DNA of 64,000 nt from Tritrichomonas musculus (GCA_039105265.1 JAPFFF010000021.1:186001-250000), one strand, 5' to 3'; positions 38,701-49,283 are shown, counted from the first letter of the stretch. The notes: a model not told the origin generated them from the sequence alone. Made by a program: numbers and translations.

Positions 38701-41700
38701 ATCATTCACAGTTCAAATTGGCGGTTTTGAAGACATCCAAGTTCACGTGTCTGTTGATGCCCAATATTCACAGATCTCGATGCCGTTGCCACGTGATGAA
38801 ACCGATTTAGCACTCACGAACATCAACAGTGAAATTGAGAAGAAAGAGTCACTTTCACTTCAGAGGAAAGAGACGAACAAAGAGAACCAAATCAAGCTGA
38901 ATCCAAACAAGCAAGAAGAAGAAGAAGAAAATGAATTCAATGATCAACAACAGGACAAGAATGAAATATCATTAGATTTGTTATTGAAAGAAGAACGACT
39001 CCTTTTGAATGAACATATTAAAAACAGCTCAAATTTGCCACAATTCATTCAAAACCAACAACCGTTTTATGTAGCCAAATATGTATTCAATTTTGGTGAA
39101 ATGATTCTTGGTGAGCAGAGGAAGGAAACAATACCAATCACAAACCACACATCCTTTCCTATTTCGTTCGATGTTAATTTAGATAAGTTGAAACGAACAG
39201 GATTCAAAATTGAGCCGATGAGTTACAAAGACATTCAAGGGAAAACGACGGTTAACATCGACATAATATTCAATCCAATGATTAGACGAATTAATGATGT
39301 TGGCCCTGTTTCATATTTGGTTCCAATTACTTTTAATGATGGGCATTCAATTCTACTTATAATTAAAGCAAATTTGAAGCTTCCAGAATTGTCATTTTCA
39401 AATTTCCACTTCGAATTCGGATCGGTTGTGATTGGCCAGACAAAGATAATGACATTACAATTACAGAACATGAATGATGTTAGTTGTGAATTTAAATTTG
39501 GGCAAGCTGAATCAGTCAATATTTTACAGAAAAATTCACAACAACAAAATTCTTCAAATGTTTTTATAGTTGTTCCTGATTCTGGAATCCTTCCACCTTC
39601 TTCATTCATGAACATTGCAATCCATTTCACTCCAGACAGTGAGAAGTCGTATCAAATGCAATTTCCTTTAATGTTGAAATATGCATTGACACCTTCGTAT
39701 ATAACTGTTGATGGAAAAGGTTTATTTTTACAATTGACATTTGATCCAACCGAACTTTTTATGGAGACAATTCAACCATTTTCTTTACCAGTTACAAGTG
39801 AAGTCACAGTGACAAATCCAACCGATTATCAAATTGAATTCTTTTCCCTTCAATTTGATAAAGAATTAATTAATGAAAACATCGATGATCCTCGACGTTC
39901 TGAATCTCCATTTGTCACTTATACGCCGAAAATTAAAACACCTGCTTCTGCTTCAAAATTTGCAATTTGTATCATTGTAAGTGGAACTCCACTTAGCGGC
40001 AAAACAACAATTTCGAAGCATTTATCACAAGTCTATAACATTCCTATTATTGACTTAAAAGAAGTATGGAAAGAGAAAGAGAAAGAAAATGTTGAAATAG
40101 AAGAAGAAGAAGATACAAATGAGGAAGATTTGTTATCTGCTGATTGTGTTAAAGAACTTTATTCATTGATTTCAAAGCCAGAATATCGTTCTGGTTTCAT
40201 CATTGATGGTCTGAATTGCATCGATGAAACGTCATCGAAAGAGAATGAAACTTTTGCTTCTCAATGTTTGAAAGTTAAAAATGCACATGACGAAATGGAT
40301 AAAGTTATACCTCAACCAATTGCTCATCAACAACTTTCATCATATGAAAAAGCTCTCGATTACGTGTTGAATTCATTGGATGGCCATTACGTCTTCCATG
40401 TTTCATTGAAGACTTCTTTGGACGTCGGAATAAAGCGGAGAGATTCAATACTTCGTAGAGAGAAAGGAATCAAAAAACATCAATTGAAAGAAGAAAAAGA
40501 TCGTCTCTTTAACATGACTGAAGAAGAATATGAAAATCTTTCACCCGAAGAGAAAGAAAAAGTTGACAAAAAAAGAAGTTCGTATCGAAACAAACTTGTT
40601 GATCAACCAGAAGAAACAACCGAGAAAAGTCACAAAAAAGGTAAGTCACATGGAAAGCATAGCGAATCGAAGAAGGACATCATTTCAACGTCAAGATCAA
40701 CATCTTCTCAGAAACAAGAAAAAGAGAAAGAAAAAGATAAAAAGAAGTCAAAATCAGGCCTTCCTTCAGATCCTCTTGAGCAAGAATATTTAATATATTC
40801 ATTGTCATTAGGATCACTTATACAGAAGATTCAATCAGCAACAGATAGGTTTAAAGTGCTCGATCCACTTGAAATAATCGAATTCAATAAGGATGAAATA
40901 AACCATTCAATAAATTCGGTTTTAATCAATGCTGACGAATCTCGTGAAAAAATCGTGTCTCAGATCACTTCTTTCCTTCCTTTGCTGACAACTTTGAAAG
41001 AGTCTGCTTTCAAATTACTCATTCCTGAGCCAGTTGTTCAAGACGTAGCGAAAACGACTGAATTGATGAAAATGCCGCGTTTCTTCTCAATTGTTACCGA
41101 TGAAGAAAACGAGAGCAAATTGACACAAAGATGGAAGTTGAATCCAAAAGAACAAATGACATTAACCGTCCAATTTGAGTCAATTATTCCTGGCAATTTC
41201 ATTGAAGATCTTCTCTTTCAAATCTGTTCAAGCAGCTCTCAACCAACTTCATTGAAAGTTCATGGAAATTGTTTTTTACCTGATTTTGAACGAAGTCCAA
41301 AAGCTTTGTTTCCATCGCTTTTGAGAAAGTTTGATCCAAAACAGACACCGGCATTCATTACAGAAACAAATGAACTCAATTTCGGTTATGTTTTGACTTG
41401 TAAGGAGAGAACAGGCAAAGCACAAATGATGTATCACACGACAGTTAATTTGTACAACACAACTTGTTTTCCATGTGAAGTGACCTGCTTATTCACCGAT
41501 CCAGCATTGAAAAACATCTGGGGTGTTGATCAGACAACGTTCACAATACCTCCTTCTCAAATCCCCACAAAACCAGCCGAAACCGAAAAACCGAAGTCAA
41601 AAAGTAAGGGCTCAAAAGAGAAAGAAAAAGAGAAGGACGAACAACAATTGATGATCGATTTTCAGAACAAATTGAATACGTACTCAAAAAGTGAATTAGT

Positions 41701-44700
41701 CATTGGATTCAATCCAACAGCACCTAACATTTATAGGACATCGTTGATACTTCTAGTTAAGGATAACCCGGAGCCGTTAAGTATCAAACTGGTCGGAGAA
41801 TGCGCTGTTCCATCCGTCGATATTTCGAGTCTTTCGATTGATTTCGACAAGGTTTTAATAAACACTGAAAAAGTGAAAAAAATTGAATTAAAAAATAATG
41901 GCAAGTTAACCGCTTTTTGGCAGATTAAAGGAACTTCTTCACTTAACGGTTTGGTGACCTTTAATCAAACAGAAGGCTTGATTCAGTCTCGTTCTTCATT
42001 CATCATTATCGTCAAATTTCAGTCGACAAAACCACAACAACTGAAAAAAGCGCTTCAATTCGAAGTGACCGATGAAGCCAAGACTAAGCTTTTCAGGAAT
42101 GAGACGTTACAAGTAGCTGGTGAAGCTTTTGATGTCAATTTTGACATAACCGTTCCGAAGGTTGGAACAGAGCAGCTTGACTTTGGCCAATTAAAAGTTG
42201 GCCAATCAAAAACTCTTCAAATTCAAGTGAAAAACAAAGGCAAATATCCTGTTCAATTCAAATTCACTTTTTCAGACAAAACGGTTGCCAAGTATTTGAC
42301 GATGTCACCGATGGAAGGAACTTCACCTGTCAACGATAAAGGAACAACGATCAATGTCACCTTCAATGCACTGAATGTTGTGAAATTCCAATCACAAAAA
42401 GGGATCAATTTGAAGGTCATTGAAACCCAGACAAACACGATAACCGCCAATCAATCCTTCACTTTTTGTGCGAAGACTTTCTATAACACGTTCAATTTGT
42501 CATGTGGTAAAAAGGTCGATTTCGGCATCAACAATATCGGCAACATAATGAAGAAGGAGTTCACATTGACAAACACAGGCGTCTTTCCTTTTGACTACGA
42601 ATTCCAGACGAAATCGACGCAAGAGGAGTCAAAAAGTGGAATGAAGGCATTGAATTCAGCAAAGGTCAAAACATTGACCAGTAAGACAAAAGCTAAGCCA
42701 AAACAGTCCAATGTTCTTTGTCTTGGCCCTTTCTCAATCAGTCCGACATCAGGTGTTGTCCAACCGAACTCAACCGTCAATTTTTCTATTGAATTTATGT
42801 CAAATGAAATTGGCAATTTCAAAGAAAATTTCCGGGTTTCAATACCGGACGTTAACTCGGCAGATTCAAATTATTTGGTCAGACTTATCGGCAATTCTTT
42901 TCAGCCGTCACTTGAACTAACGGACAATGAAAAGATCTTTCCAAAACTGCCCCTTTTAATTCGAACAGACCTTCTCAAAAAAGACATAACGTGCTATCTT
43001 GAAGACGAGAAAGTTCTCCACTTTTCTCCTCTTTTACAAGGCTCCTCTGAATCGGTCCCAATCAACTTCTATAACCCCCAGCCGATAGAGTGCATCACCG
43101 AGCTTTCAATCAAGTCGAAAGCGAAAATCAATCCTTTCGAATTGAAGGAAAAGACGATCAAAATTCCAGCCAATTCAAATTACACAACAAACATCACTTT
43201 CACACCGCCCGGTTGTGACGGTTATTCATCGTCCTTCGAAGCGGTTGTGAAGTCACAAAGTCCGTTAACGGCTCTCAAATTTGGATTGGAAGGCGTCGGC
43301 TCAATTCCGGCGATAACCTTGAAGAGTCCTCTTGACAAGTCAAAAAACGGTTTTCTTCTCAATTTGGGAAAGACGTTAATTGGATATGAGAAGAAGAAAA
43401 CGGTTGCTATCGGAAACGATACACCACTAACCGCCATGGTGTCCGTATCGGCGAAGGCAACGGCCGATTTCGAAATTGAGGGAATTGACTCGTCAAAACC
43501 GTTTCCAATTGAATCAAACCGTCAATTCAATTTTACGGTTATTCATAAACCTCTCAAAGTTCGGAAATCCCAATTTGACATCTCAATTCAAGTTGAAGAT
43601 AATCCGAAGTCTTCGATTTCTTTCAATTGTATCGGCGACGGTTATAGTGAAGATATAATTTTTGAAGGACTCGAGGGAGAAGACGCGGAACTTCATTTTC
43701 GGGACGCAGTGGTTGGAAGGAGTCAATCTGTCACTTTTACAATGAAAAATGTTTGCGAAAGCGCAGTTCGTTTTAGTTGGTCGGCCTCAAGCGATATTAC
43801 ATTTTCGCCAAGAGTTGGACATATAAGCAAAAATCAATCGAAGGAAATAACAGCAGTCTTTTACTCTGAAAAACCAACTAAATATAACGGAGTTAAAGGC
43901 TCTTGTCAGTTTACAAAAATTGAATTAATTGATAATAATGAAGCAGATTGGGATGATTCAATGAAAGTGGTCTCTTTCGTCCCTATTAATGAGGCATTGG
44001 CCGACTCTCCGAGAAGTACTGCCTCTAATTCAAGTATAAATTCATTACCTTTGAAAAAAGATGAAGAAGTGAAGATGATGAAAGTAACAACAGCAGTCGC
44101 TGAACCTCCGTATAACCCAATAGCAAACGCAAAGGCCAGAGACTTGCCTATCAAAATTTTTGCCATATCAGATAATATCAAATGTACAATCGATACAACA
44201 GAGATCTCTTTCGCGCCAACAATGATGTTTCAAACTAGAACATCTGATGTTAAGATTACTAACGCTTGCCAAATTAGGTTAGAATACACTTGGATCGTAC
44301 AAAAATTCGAATCATTAAGATCTGATTATTCATTAACAAGACCTTCTTGTTTTTCGATCGAACCTTCAACAGGATTCATAGAAGCAGGACAATCAACCAC
44401 TTTTCATGTACTTTTCTCTCCAATGGAGGTTGACGATTTCATATGTACAATGAAATGCAATATTCCATTCTTAACTTCAGGAGATCCTCCAATAATTAAT
44501 ATGAATGGCCTTTCAAGACGACCACTTTGCCATTTTAACGTTAAAGTTTCCGATTATTTATCAAGACGACATCCTGATTTTACTTACGAACTTCCAGATA
44601 ACGTAAAGGTAATCGAATTATTCTCAAAAGGACCAAAAGCTAAAACGGTATTTAAACTAGAAATAATCAACCCTACTTCAGCACCTTATGATACATATTG

Positions 44701-44899
44701 GACAATGATTAATGATAACTCAAATGGATCGATAAACATAGAAAATGCAACAGCTTTGATATCAAGTGGCAAGCATTACATGTTTTTAGTTTCATTTTTA
44801 CCAAATTCAGCAAAACTTGTGGAATCACTTTGGGAATTTAATATCCCTGATCATGGAATAAAAATTCCATTTTTGTTTGTAGGAAGAATAACTCATTAA
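35765..44899 (+). CDS. HYDIN-like axonemal central-pair protein, 3044 aa
   Basis: An uninterrupted 9.1-kb frame. It consists of many ASH/MSP-type immunoglobulin-like modules, recognisable by repeats such as FNPTSGLIPIGGSVKFQIQL and ILPESGTVNKFGKVEITIEF. Near residue 1407 is a P-loop (GTPLSGKTT) that starts an adenylate-kinase-like domain, followed by a Lys/Glu-rich segment (about 1580-1680). The P-loop inside a chain of ASH modules is the mark of HYDIN. It lies in the C2 projection of the ciliary central pair, where it is needed for beating. It is shorter than vertebrate HYDIN (about 5100 aa). This gene shows the organism has motile flagella. GC content varies along the gene in blocks. Confidence 0.85.
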   Translation: MLGVCLEPSSLVFPPTYITNVSRFAVKVINNSNEIHHVSFYSRNDPKEEESEKIQLDEYDVNQRGQIMKSTLFKSEVFNIEPKECELFPHSFNQVIVEFTPTIAAQHEITAYVQVDSQEERFSFNMSGFGLPPSAHFSPDSIIVGHVNLDSILDYEVSLVNSGESSVEFSLENKETSNKYTFNPTSGLIPIGGSVKFQIQLIASSVGNFVDTFTFRVRGALKTLPIITFTGKVIGPSYSITPRQIKFGGVGYGFLHTEKLEIENKSEIPFDFKLRMSHDGTFEHREFQILPESGTVNKFGKVEITIEFIPISIRAYNLCLYLDINKFGQRLSEIPITATCYCPSLTLVPNVLDLHDIYINYKYSKTVILKNDTDYAAKFEFVKQNSSSLKLGIIEVGKDIGIVSPHSESNIDLTFTGIKIGKMNIDCFFSIFGSDDPPIKLTIVANCTGPTLDISLKNINFGNVKVLKKIEKTLTISNNSLIPANFKAFFEPLSKVYSIEPNESTILPNEIMNFSVLANLTDTLTFASNLKFQFDNLNPIVIPIKAVGNGTPIVSSIDMETIDFGNILTESPSNLPFDLTNYSDRMYEIRWSNQKPKFQNDQCQLTYSIEPDYVQIRPHEKQTFTITLRCKKVTSFTMVLMCNATVGRSRNEIFQPLLKAAFVQPLITLSTNLIEFETNCIPTETSESKDRSNLQPPSELLTKIEKPISITNKSKITLNLIVDCPDPFKCSQDKITINSGETIDLTIIFDTTFKTDFTSESITRKLQFIFEDFPQKVTSTLKGVINFPNVSFSLKGPIDFGVSMMNTEQAKTLEMKNVFVSPIYYEWELMSDDELANKAFDIYPLRGDLDPGSTIETHIGYFALADPNGQHRNYTATAVCHIYGGPDYQFPLNGSSASLDYRIEPLNFELGERNFSEEVIEKLRIFNISKVPLKFEMKIPRRTKFNSFQISPISGEIEPKKEQEIVVRIVPGLPQEYQESFTVQIGGFEDIQVHVSVDAQYSQISMPLPRDETDLALTNINSEIEKKESLSLQRKETNKENQIKLNPNKQEEEEENEFNDQQQDKNEISLDLLLKEERLLLNEHIKNSSNLPQFIQNQQPFYVAKYVFNFGEMILGEQRKETIPITNHTSFPISFDVNLDKLKRTGFKIEPMSYKDIQGKTTVNIDIIFNPMIRRINDVGPVSYLVPITFNDGHSILLIIKANLKLPELSFSNFHFEFGSVVIGQTKIMTLQLQNMNDVSCEFKFGQAESVNILQKNSQQQNSSNVFIVVPDSGILPPSSFMNIAIHFTPDSEKSYQMQFPLMLKYALTPSYITVDGKGLFLQLTFDPTELFMETIQPFSLPVTSEVTVTNPTDYQIEFFSLQFDKELINENIDDPRRSESPFVTYTPKIKTPASASKFAICIIVSGTPLSGKTTISKHLSQVYNIPIIDLKEVWKEKEKENVEIEEEEDTNEEDLLSADCVKELYSLISKPEYRSGFIIDGLNCIDETSSKENETFASQCLKVKNAHDEMDKVIPQPIAHQQLSSYEKALDYVLNSLDGHYVFHVSLKTSLDVGIKRRDSILRREKGIKKHQLKEEKDRLFNMTEEEYENLSPEEKEKVDKKRSSYRNKLVDQPEETTEKSHKKGKSHGKHSESKKDIISTSRSTSSQKQEKEKEKDKKKSKSGLPSDPLEQEYLIYSLSLGSLIQKIQSATDRFKVLDPLEIIEFNKDEINHSINSVLINADESREKIVSQITSFLPLLTTLKESAFKLLIPEPVVQDVAKTTELMKMPRFFSIVTDEENESKLTQRWKLNPKEQMTLTVQFESIIPGNFIEDLLFQICSSSSQPTSLKVHGNCFLPDFERSPKALFPSLLRKFDPKQTPAFITETNELNFGYVLTCKERTGKAQMMYHTTVNLYNTTCFPCEVTCLFTDPALKNIWGVDQTTFTIPPSQIPTKPAETEKPKSKSKGSKEKEKEKDEQQLMIDFQNKLNTYSKSELVIGFNPTAPNIYRTSLILLVKDNPEPLSIKLVGECAVPSVDISSLSIDFDKVLINTEKVKKIELKNNGKLTAFWQIKGTSSLNGLVTFNQTEGLIQSRSSFIIIVKFQSTKPQQLKKALQFEVTDEAKTKLFRNETLQVAGEAFDVNFDITVPKVGTEQLDFGQLKVGQSKTLQIQVKNKGKYPVQFKFTFSDKTVAKYLTMSPMEGTSPVNDKGTTINVTFNALNVVKFQSQKGINLKVIETQTNTITANQSFTFCAKTFYNTFNLSCGKKVDFGINNIGNIMKKEFTLTNTGVFPFDYEFQTKSTQEESKSGMKALNSAKVKTLTSKTKAKPKQSNVLCLGPFSISPTSGVVQPNSTVNFSIEFMSNEIGNFKENFRVSIPDVNSADSNYLVRLIGNSFQPSLELTDNEKIFPKLPLLIRTDLLKKDITCYLEDEKVLHFSPLLQGSSESVPINFYNPQPIECITELSIKSKAKINPFELKEKTIKIPANSNYTTNITFTPPGCDGYSSSFEAVVKSQSPLTALKFGLEGVGSIPAITLKSPLDKSKNGFLLNLGKTLIGYEKKKTVAIGNDTPLTAMVSVSAKATADFEIEGIDSSKPFPIESNRQFNFTVIHKPLKVRKSQFDISIQVEDNPKSSISFNCIGDGYSEDIIFEGLEGEDAELHFRDAVVGRSQSVTFTMKNVCESAVRFSWSASSDITFSPRVGHISKNQSKEITAVFYSEKPTKYNGVKGSCQFTKIELIDNNEADWDDSMKVVSFVPINEALADSPRSTASNSSINSLPLKKDEEVKMMKVTTAVAEPPYNPIANAKARDLPIKIFAISDNIKCTIDTTEISFAPTMMFQTRTSDVKITNACQIRLEYTWIVQKFESLRSDYSLTRPSCFSIEPSTGFIEAGQSTTFHVLFSPMEVDDFICTMKCNIPFLTSGDPPIINMNGLSRRPLCHFNVKVSDYLSRRHPDFTYELPDNVKVIELFSKGPKAKTVFKLEIINPTSAPYDTYWTMINDNSNGSINIENATALISSGKHYMFLVSFLPNSAKLVESLWEFNIPDHGIKIPFLFVGRITH

Positions 44900-44976
44900 T
44901 ACAATTATTTATTTATAAAATTATTGTTGTTTAGAAAAAAAAAAAAATAATTTTTCATTATCATATTTTTTTTTTT
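44900..44976. terminator. 77-bp gap between convergent HYDIN-like and RecQ genes
   Basis: The gap holds an A run (about 44935-44947) and a T run (about 44968-44979), so each strand reads a poly(A)-rich end after its stop. The two transcripts must end or overlap here. There is no conserved signal I would call. Confidence 0.35.
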
Positions 44977-47900
44977 TTAAGTGTCTTTTGATTGAGTAGC
45001 ATTAAGACATAGTTGCATAAATTGACGCATTTCTGGCTTTTGGAAAAGCTGCATGAAGTCCACTATGTTCATATTTGACTGTTGCTGCAAGTTTTGTATC
45101 TGAGAAAGAATGTCTTGCTGTTGCTGAGGCGATGCTGTTTCAGGCTGAGGATAAGCATTTCTTATTGGCTGCTGATTCATATAGTTTCTCTGTGGAGGAG
45201 GAGGAGGAGGTGTTGGTAGTGGAGGAGCTAATGGTGGAGCTGGCTGTCTAGGTCTTATCACAGGAGAGGATGAGAAATAAGGCGATTTTTGTTCAGGTTT
45301 CTTATTTATGACGTTCAAGAAATCTTGTCCATATCGTAAAATCTTATCTCTAGTGAAACCTCTAATTTTATTCAAATCGTTAAGATCTTTTGGTCTAATA
45401 CTCGCCATTTGCTTTAGCACATCCACTTTCACTATATCATTTAAGTGCTTCTTTTCCAATTGAGCAATCTGGTTTCTTGCTGCATAAAGATCATCATACA
45501 ATTCTTTCTCGTTTTGAGAAATGGGCAGCACAGGCGCTGCAGGGGAGATAGAATTGGGACGTGCAGGCGTCTTTGGAGCAGCTGGTCTTGCTGGTGATGC
45601 CAATTCAACAATTATCTTTTTATCATTTGATCTTAAAAAGTTGTTCATTTGGCTTCCAGGCTGCCAAAAAACAATAACTCCATGAGCTGATTTTTTCTTC
45701 TTCTGAGCAATGATATTACTTTCATGCAGTTGTGTTAAAATTTTATGTAAAATGGCTTGATTTTGGCCTTTGAGTTCTGCTCCTAATCCTGCTTCTTGCA
45801 TAGTGTCATCTCCACAATCCATGACTTTCTTATGTCTAGAGCCAGTGTAGACGTCAATGACATGGTTACTTGTTGCATAAGGAGCCTTCTTTCTTTTTTT
45901 GGTTATTTTGTCAATAATTTGAGCAATGTTCTTCGCATGCTGGGTGACATCTTGCGTTATTTTTTGATGAGAACCGTCTCTGAATTTAAGACAAATATCA
46001 CACATGCCATTACACAATTTAGGGTCAATATGCTCACCGAAGTATTGTAGAATTAATTTTCTTCTACATTGAACTTCTTCTTGTCCATATTGAGTCATGT
46101 CCGTGAGAAGTCTTCTTTCAATTTCTATTCGTTTTTGATTCTTGTAAATTCCTGATTCAATTGTTGAAACAAGACGTAAAACTCGATTATAATCGCCCAT
46201 ACTGAACAATAACATGCAATGGGAAATTTTACCGTCTCTTCCGGCACGTCCGCTTTCTTGATAGTACTCTTCAAGGCTCTTTGGCATTGTGTGATGAATG
46301 ACAAAACGAACATCTGCTTTGTCAATTCCCATTCCAAAAGCATTAGTAGAAACAATTATTTTAATATCTCCTCTTGTCCATTGAGCTTGAGTCTCGTGTC
46401 TCTTGCTTTCATCATTCATTTGAGCATGATAACATTTAGCTTTAAAATGAAATTCTTTGAATAAGATATCTGCAATTTCTTCTGTATCATGAGTGGACAG
46501 GCAAAAAATGATACCTGTGGAGTTTTGATAATTATGCGAAATAATCCAGTTATTGATGGTTTCACAAACTTTTTTATTACCTCCTTTCTTCTCAATAACT
46601 TCATAGAAGAGATTAGGCCTGTTGAATGATTGCTGGAACTTCATACATTTATTAATACCGAGGTTATTAATAATGTCAGCTTTAACAGCATCAGTAGCAG
46701 TTGCAGTTAATGCCATAATAGGTACCAAAGGATAATCTTTTTTTAATGTATTCAATTCAAGATATTGTGGTCGAAAATCGTGCCCCCAATGAGAAACACA
46801 ATGGGCCTCATCAACAACAAAACGTGTGATTTGATGCTTATTATATAATTCATGCAAAATACTGCTTAAATGATCAGAAAGTTTCAGTTTTTCTGGTGTT
46901 ACATATAAAAAGCGAAGTTCTCCGCTTTTCATCATATTAATGATAACATTATAAGCAAATCTATCGGTATCACTAGATAATGAATCAGCACTTACATTAA
47001 CATCTTTCAGTCCTCTAACTTGATCTTTAATTAATGATATTAATGGCGACACAACAACAGTTAATCCACCTTGCATTACTCCAGTAAGTTGGTAACAAAG
47101 GCTTTTTCCTCCACCAGTGGGCATTAATACAAAAACATCATATCCAGAAAGAGCAGCATCAATTGCCGCTGATTGAACTCCTCGAAATGAATTGTGATGG
47201 AAAACATTTTTGTTGATTTCGTTCATCTGTCTGAGCCTTTGGGGATCAATATTCTTCTTTTGCTCTTCTGGAAATATTTCTTGAACATCTTCATCATCAT
47301 CAATAATATCTTCATCTTCATCATCTTCGTCTTCCTTTTCAGGATATTCATTTCTTCTCACAATAGCATTTTGATTTGATTTGGTGTTGTTTTGAACATT
47401 ATAATTATTGTTATTATTTGAACTATCATATTCTATTATATCATCATCATCGTCATCATAATCACTTAAAAAAGAACTTGCTGATCTCTGAAGCGAATCA
47501 CGGATATTTTGTATTTTATTTTCATGGTCTTGATTATTAATGTTATTATTAAAAGAAATTGAATTATAATTGTTAGTGTTATTATTATTATCACTGCTAT
47601 AATCAAGTTCAACACTATCTATATAATCATTATAAGTGATATTGCCGACTCTGTTTTTAGCTAAATTATAATTACTATTTGATTCATTATTTTCGATTGA
47701 TAACGTGCGTGTTTGAATGGGTGCTTTGAAGGAAGATAATTGAGGTTCTTCATTAATAGAAGATGTATTTGGTTTAGACGAAAGCAATTGAGTTTCCATA
47801 ATTTCAATTTGATCAATTACACTTCTTCTCCGCGATTGAAGTTGGCTGATTTCTTGCTCTGGTGAATTATTCCTTATTTTTTGACTAATATCATTTGAAA

Positions 47901-48378
47901 GTATCGTTAGTTGATTATATAAATCTTGCAAAAAAGTATTTATATCAATATCTTCATCATCAACTAAAAATTGGTTATTATTATTATTTTCAGTATTTTT
48001 ATTATTTTCATTATTTGAAAAAATTGTTTGAATTGATTCTTTTGGTTGTTCTCGACTCGTTACTTTAGCAAACTGAACATTTTTATCTTGTTGGTTCGTT
48101 TCAACTGCTTGATTTGAATCATTTTTTTTTTTTGAATTTGATAAAATATATGGTTGCTCGATAGGAATATTTGAATTTGAATAGTTTTTTGTTGTTTTCT
48201 TTGCATTTTTTGCATTTTGATTTGATTGCGAAATTCTTTGAGGATCAAGTTCTACTCCAATTGGTTCATCACCAGTACAAACAAACCCAGAATAAAATAA
48301 ATCATCAAAAACTTCTTCATCAGTAAATATACTACGCTCCATTTCGCGTAGGTTATTATCAACTTCAAGATGATTCAT
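44977..48378 (-). CDS. RecQ-family DNA helicase (BLM/Sgs1 type), 1133 aa
   Basis: Start at the ATG at 48378. The first 390 residues are Asn/Gln/Asp-rich and disordered. Then comes a full helicase core: Walker A LMPTGGGKSLCYQL (about 414-427), DEAH in VVDEAHCVSHWGHDFRP (about 524), and YYQESGRAGRDGK (about 708-720). A RecQ-C zinc site (PKLCNGMCDICLKF, about 785-798) follows. An HRDC-like domain (LKQMASIRPKDLNDLNKIRG, about 990-1010) comes before a Pro/Gln-rich tail. HRDC plus RecQ-C and a long front part fit the BLM/Sgs1 class, which unwinds recombination intermediates with topoisomerase III. The tail also has a poly-Pro run. Confidence 0.92.
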   Translation of the reverse strand: MNHLEVDNNLREMERSIFTDEEVFDDLFYSGFVCTGDEPIGVELDPQRISQSNQNAKNAKKTTKNYSNSNIPIEQPYILSNSKKKNDSNQAVETNQQDKNVQFAKVTSREQPKESIQTIFSNNENNKNTENNNNNQFLVDDEDIDINTFLQDLYNQLTILSNDISQKIRNNSPEQEISQLQSRRRSVIDQIEIMETQLLSSKPNTSSINEEPQLSSFKAPIQTRTLSIENNESNSNYNLAKNRVGNITYNDYIDSVELDYSSDNNNNTNNYNSISFNNNINNQDHENKIQNIRDSLQRSASSFLSDYDDDDDDIIEYDSSNNNNNYNVQNNTKSNQNAIVRRNEYPEKEDEDDEDEDIIDDDEDVQEIFPEEQKKNIDPQRLRQMNEINKNVFHHNSFRGVQSAAIDAALSGYDVFVLMPTGGGKSLCYQLTGVMQGGLTVVVSPLISLIKDQVRGLKDVNVSADSLSSDTDRFAYNVIINMMKSGELRFLYVTPEKLKLSDHLSSILHELYNKHQITRFVVDEAHCVSHWGHDFRPQYLELNTLKKDYPLVPIMALTATATDAVKADIINNLGINKCMKFQQSFNRPNLFYEVIEKKGGNKKVCETINNWIISHNYQNSTGIIFCLSTHDTEEIADILFKEFHFKAKCYHAQMNDESKRHETQAQWTRGDIKIIVSTNAFGMGIDKADVRFVIHHTMPKSLEEYYQESGRAGRDGKISHCMLLFSMGDYNRVLRLVSTIESGIYKNQKRIEIERRLLTDMTQYGQEEVQCRRKLILQYFGEHIDPKLCNGMCDICLKFRDGSHQKITQDVTQHAKNIAQIIDKITKKRKKAPYATSNHVIDVYTGSRHKKVMDCGDDTMQEAGLGAELKGQNQAILHKILTQLHESNIIAQKKKKSAHGVIVFWQPGSQMNNFLRSNDKKIIVELASPARPAAPKTPARPNSISPAAPVLPISQNEKELYDDLYAARNQIAQLEKKHLNDIVKVDVLKQMASIRPKDLNDLNKIRGFTRDKILRYGQDFLNVINKKPEQKSPYFSSSPVIRPRQPAPPLAPPLPTPPPPPPQRNYMNQQPIRNAYPQPETASPQQQQDILSQIQNLQQQSNMNIVDFMQLFQKPEMRQFMQLCLNATQSKDT

Positions 48379-48587
48379 TTGAAAAAAAAGTGAAGTTCAC
48401 ATACAAGAAATTCAAATAATGTGTAAACGTTTTTCTCATAAATCATAGAAATATTTAAATGATCAACAAGTATTTATTACTATACATTTTTATAACCACA
48501 ATCAGAACAAAATTGATCATAATGAAAAAATTTTGTTTTAATTGAATTTTTGAATTTATTTTAATCGTTATAATTTTTTAAAGATAT

Positions 48588-49004
48588 ATGAATGCTTTTT
48601 ATTTATTTCTATTATTTTTCTATTTTATCGTTTTTTCAACATCTAAACAACTCAAACAATGGTCAGATGATAGTATTCCGCCGCCTACAACACCTACAAA
48701 TACACCTCAATGGCCATCATTCAAACATCCTTCACAATCTTGGCCGACAGATGCGCCTGCTTGGCCCCCAACTATGTCACCATATCCTACTGCCATTCCT
48801 CATATTGCAACAACTGGAAATTCTAAGAAAAAAAAATTATCACCCCTTATCATTGCCGCTATCGCTGTTGGATCTGCCCTTTTCGTGGGCGCTATTGTTT
48901 TTGGAATAATTATGCTAATCAGAAGATTTAAACTAATAAAGGAAAGTAATTATGGGTCAATTTTAGTTGCACTTAGTGATACCGATTTATCGAAAACTGA
49001 ATAG
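48588..49004 (+). CDS. Small type I membrane protein, 138 aa
   Basis: Start at the ATG at 48588; 209 bp separate it from the divergent RecQ start. A signal peptide (residues 1-19, FYLFLLFFYFIVFSTS) is followed by a Pro/Thr/Trp-rich outside part (PPPTTPTNTPQWPSF, DAPAWPPTMSPYP). Then come KKKK and a transmembrane helix (LIIAAIAVGSALFVGAIVFG, about 86-110), and a tail of about 28 residues with RRFKL. Trichomonad surface proteins such as BspA and P-rich adhesins have similar anchors. No domain is present. A short glycoprotein is likely; the role is unknown. Confidence 0.75.
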   Translation: MNAFYLFLLFFYFIVFSTSKQLKQWSDDSIPPPTTPTNTPQWPSFKHPSQSWPTDAPAWPPTMSPYPTAIPHIATTGNSKKKKLSPLIIAAIAVGSALFVGAIVFGIIMLIRRFKLIKESNYGSILVALSDTDLSKTE

Positions 49005-49283
49005 GAAAGATAATCTTACATGTCATATTACTTTATTGTTGATTTTCATTATAATTTGTATTTAATTCGTTTATATTTTTGTCTTTATTTTATAAAAATA
49101 CCATCAATACTTTAATTTTTTTTTTTTACATTTTAAGGCATTATTTAGATTTAAAATTATAAAATGAACCATTGCAATACATAATCAAATAATATATAAT
49201 ACTCTAAATTAACAATTATGAATGCTCTATATAATATATCTTTATATAAAAACATTTGTTGAAAGGTTAGATAAAAATCCTAA
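49005..49283. other. Intergenic AT-rich DNA
   Basis: 279 bp between convergent genes; T and A runs only. Confidence 0.5.
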
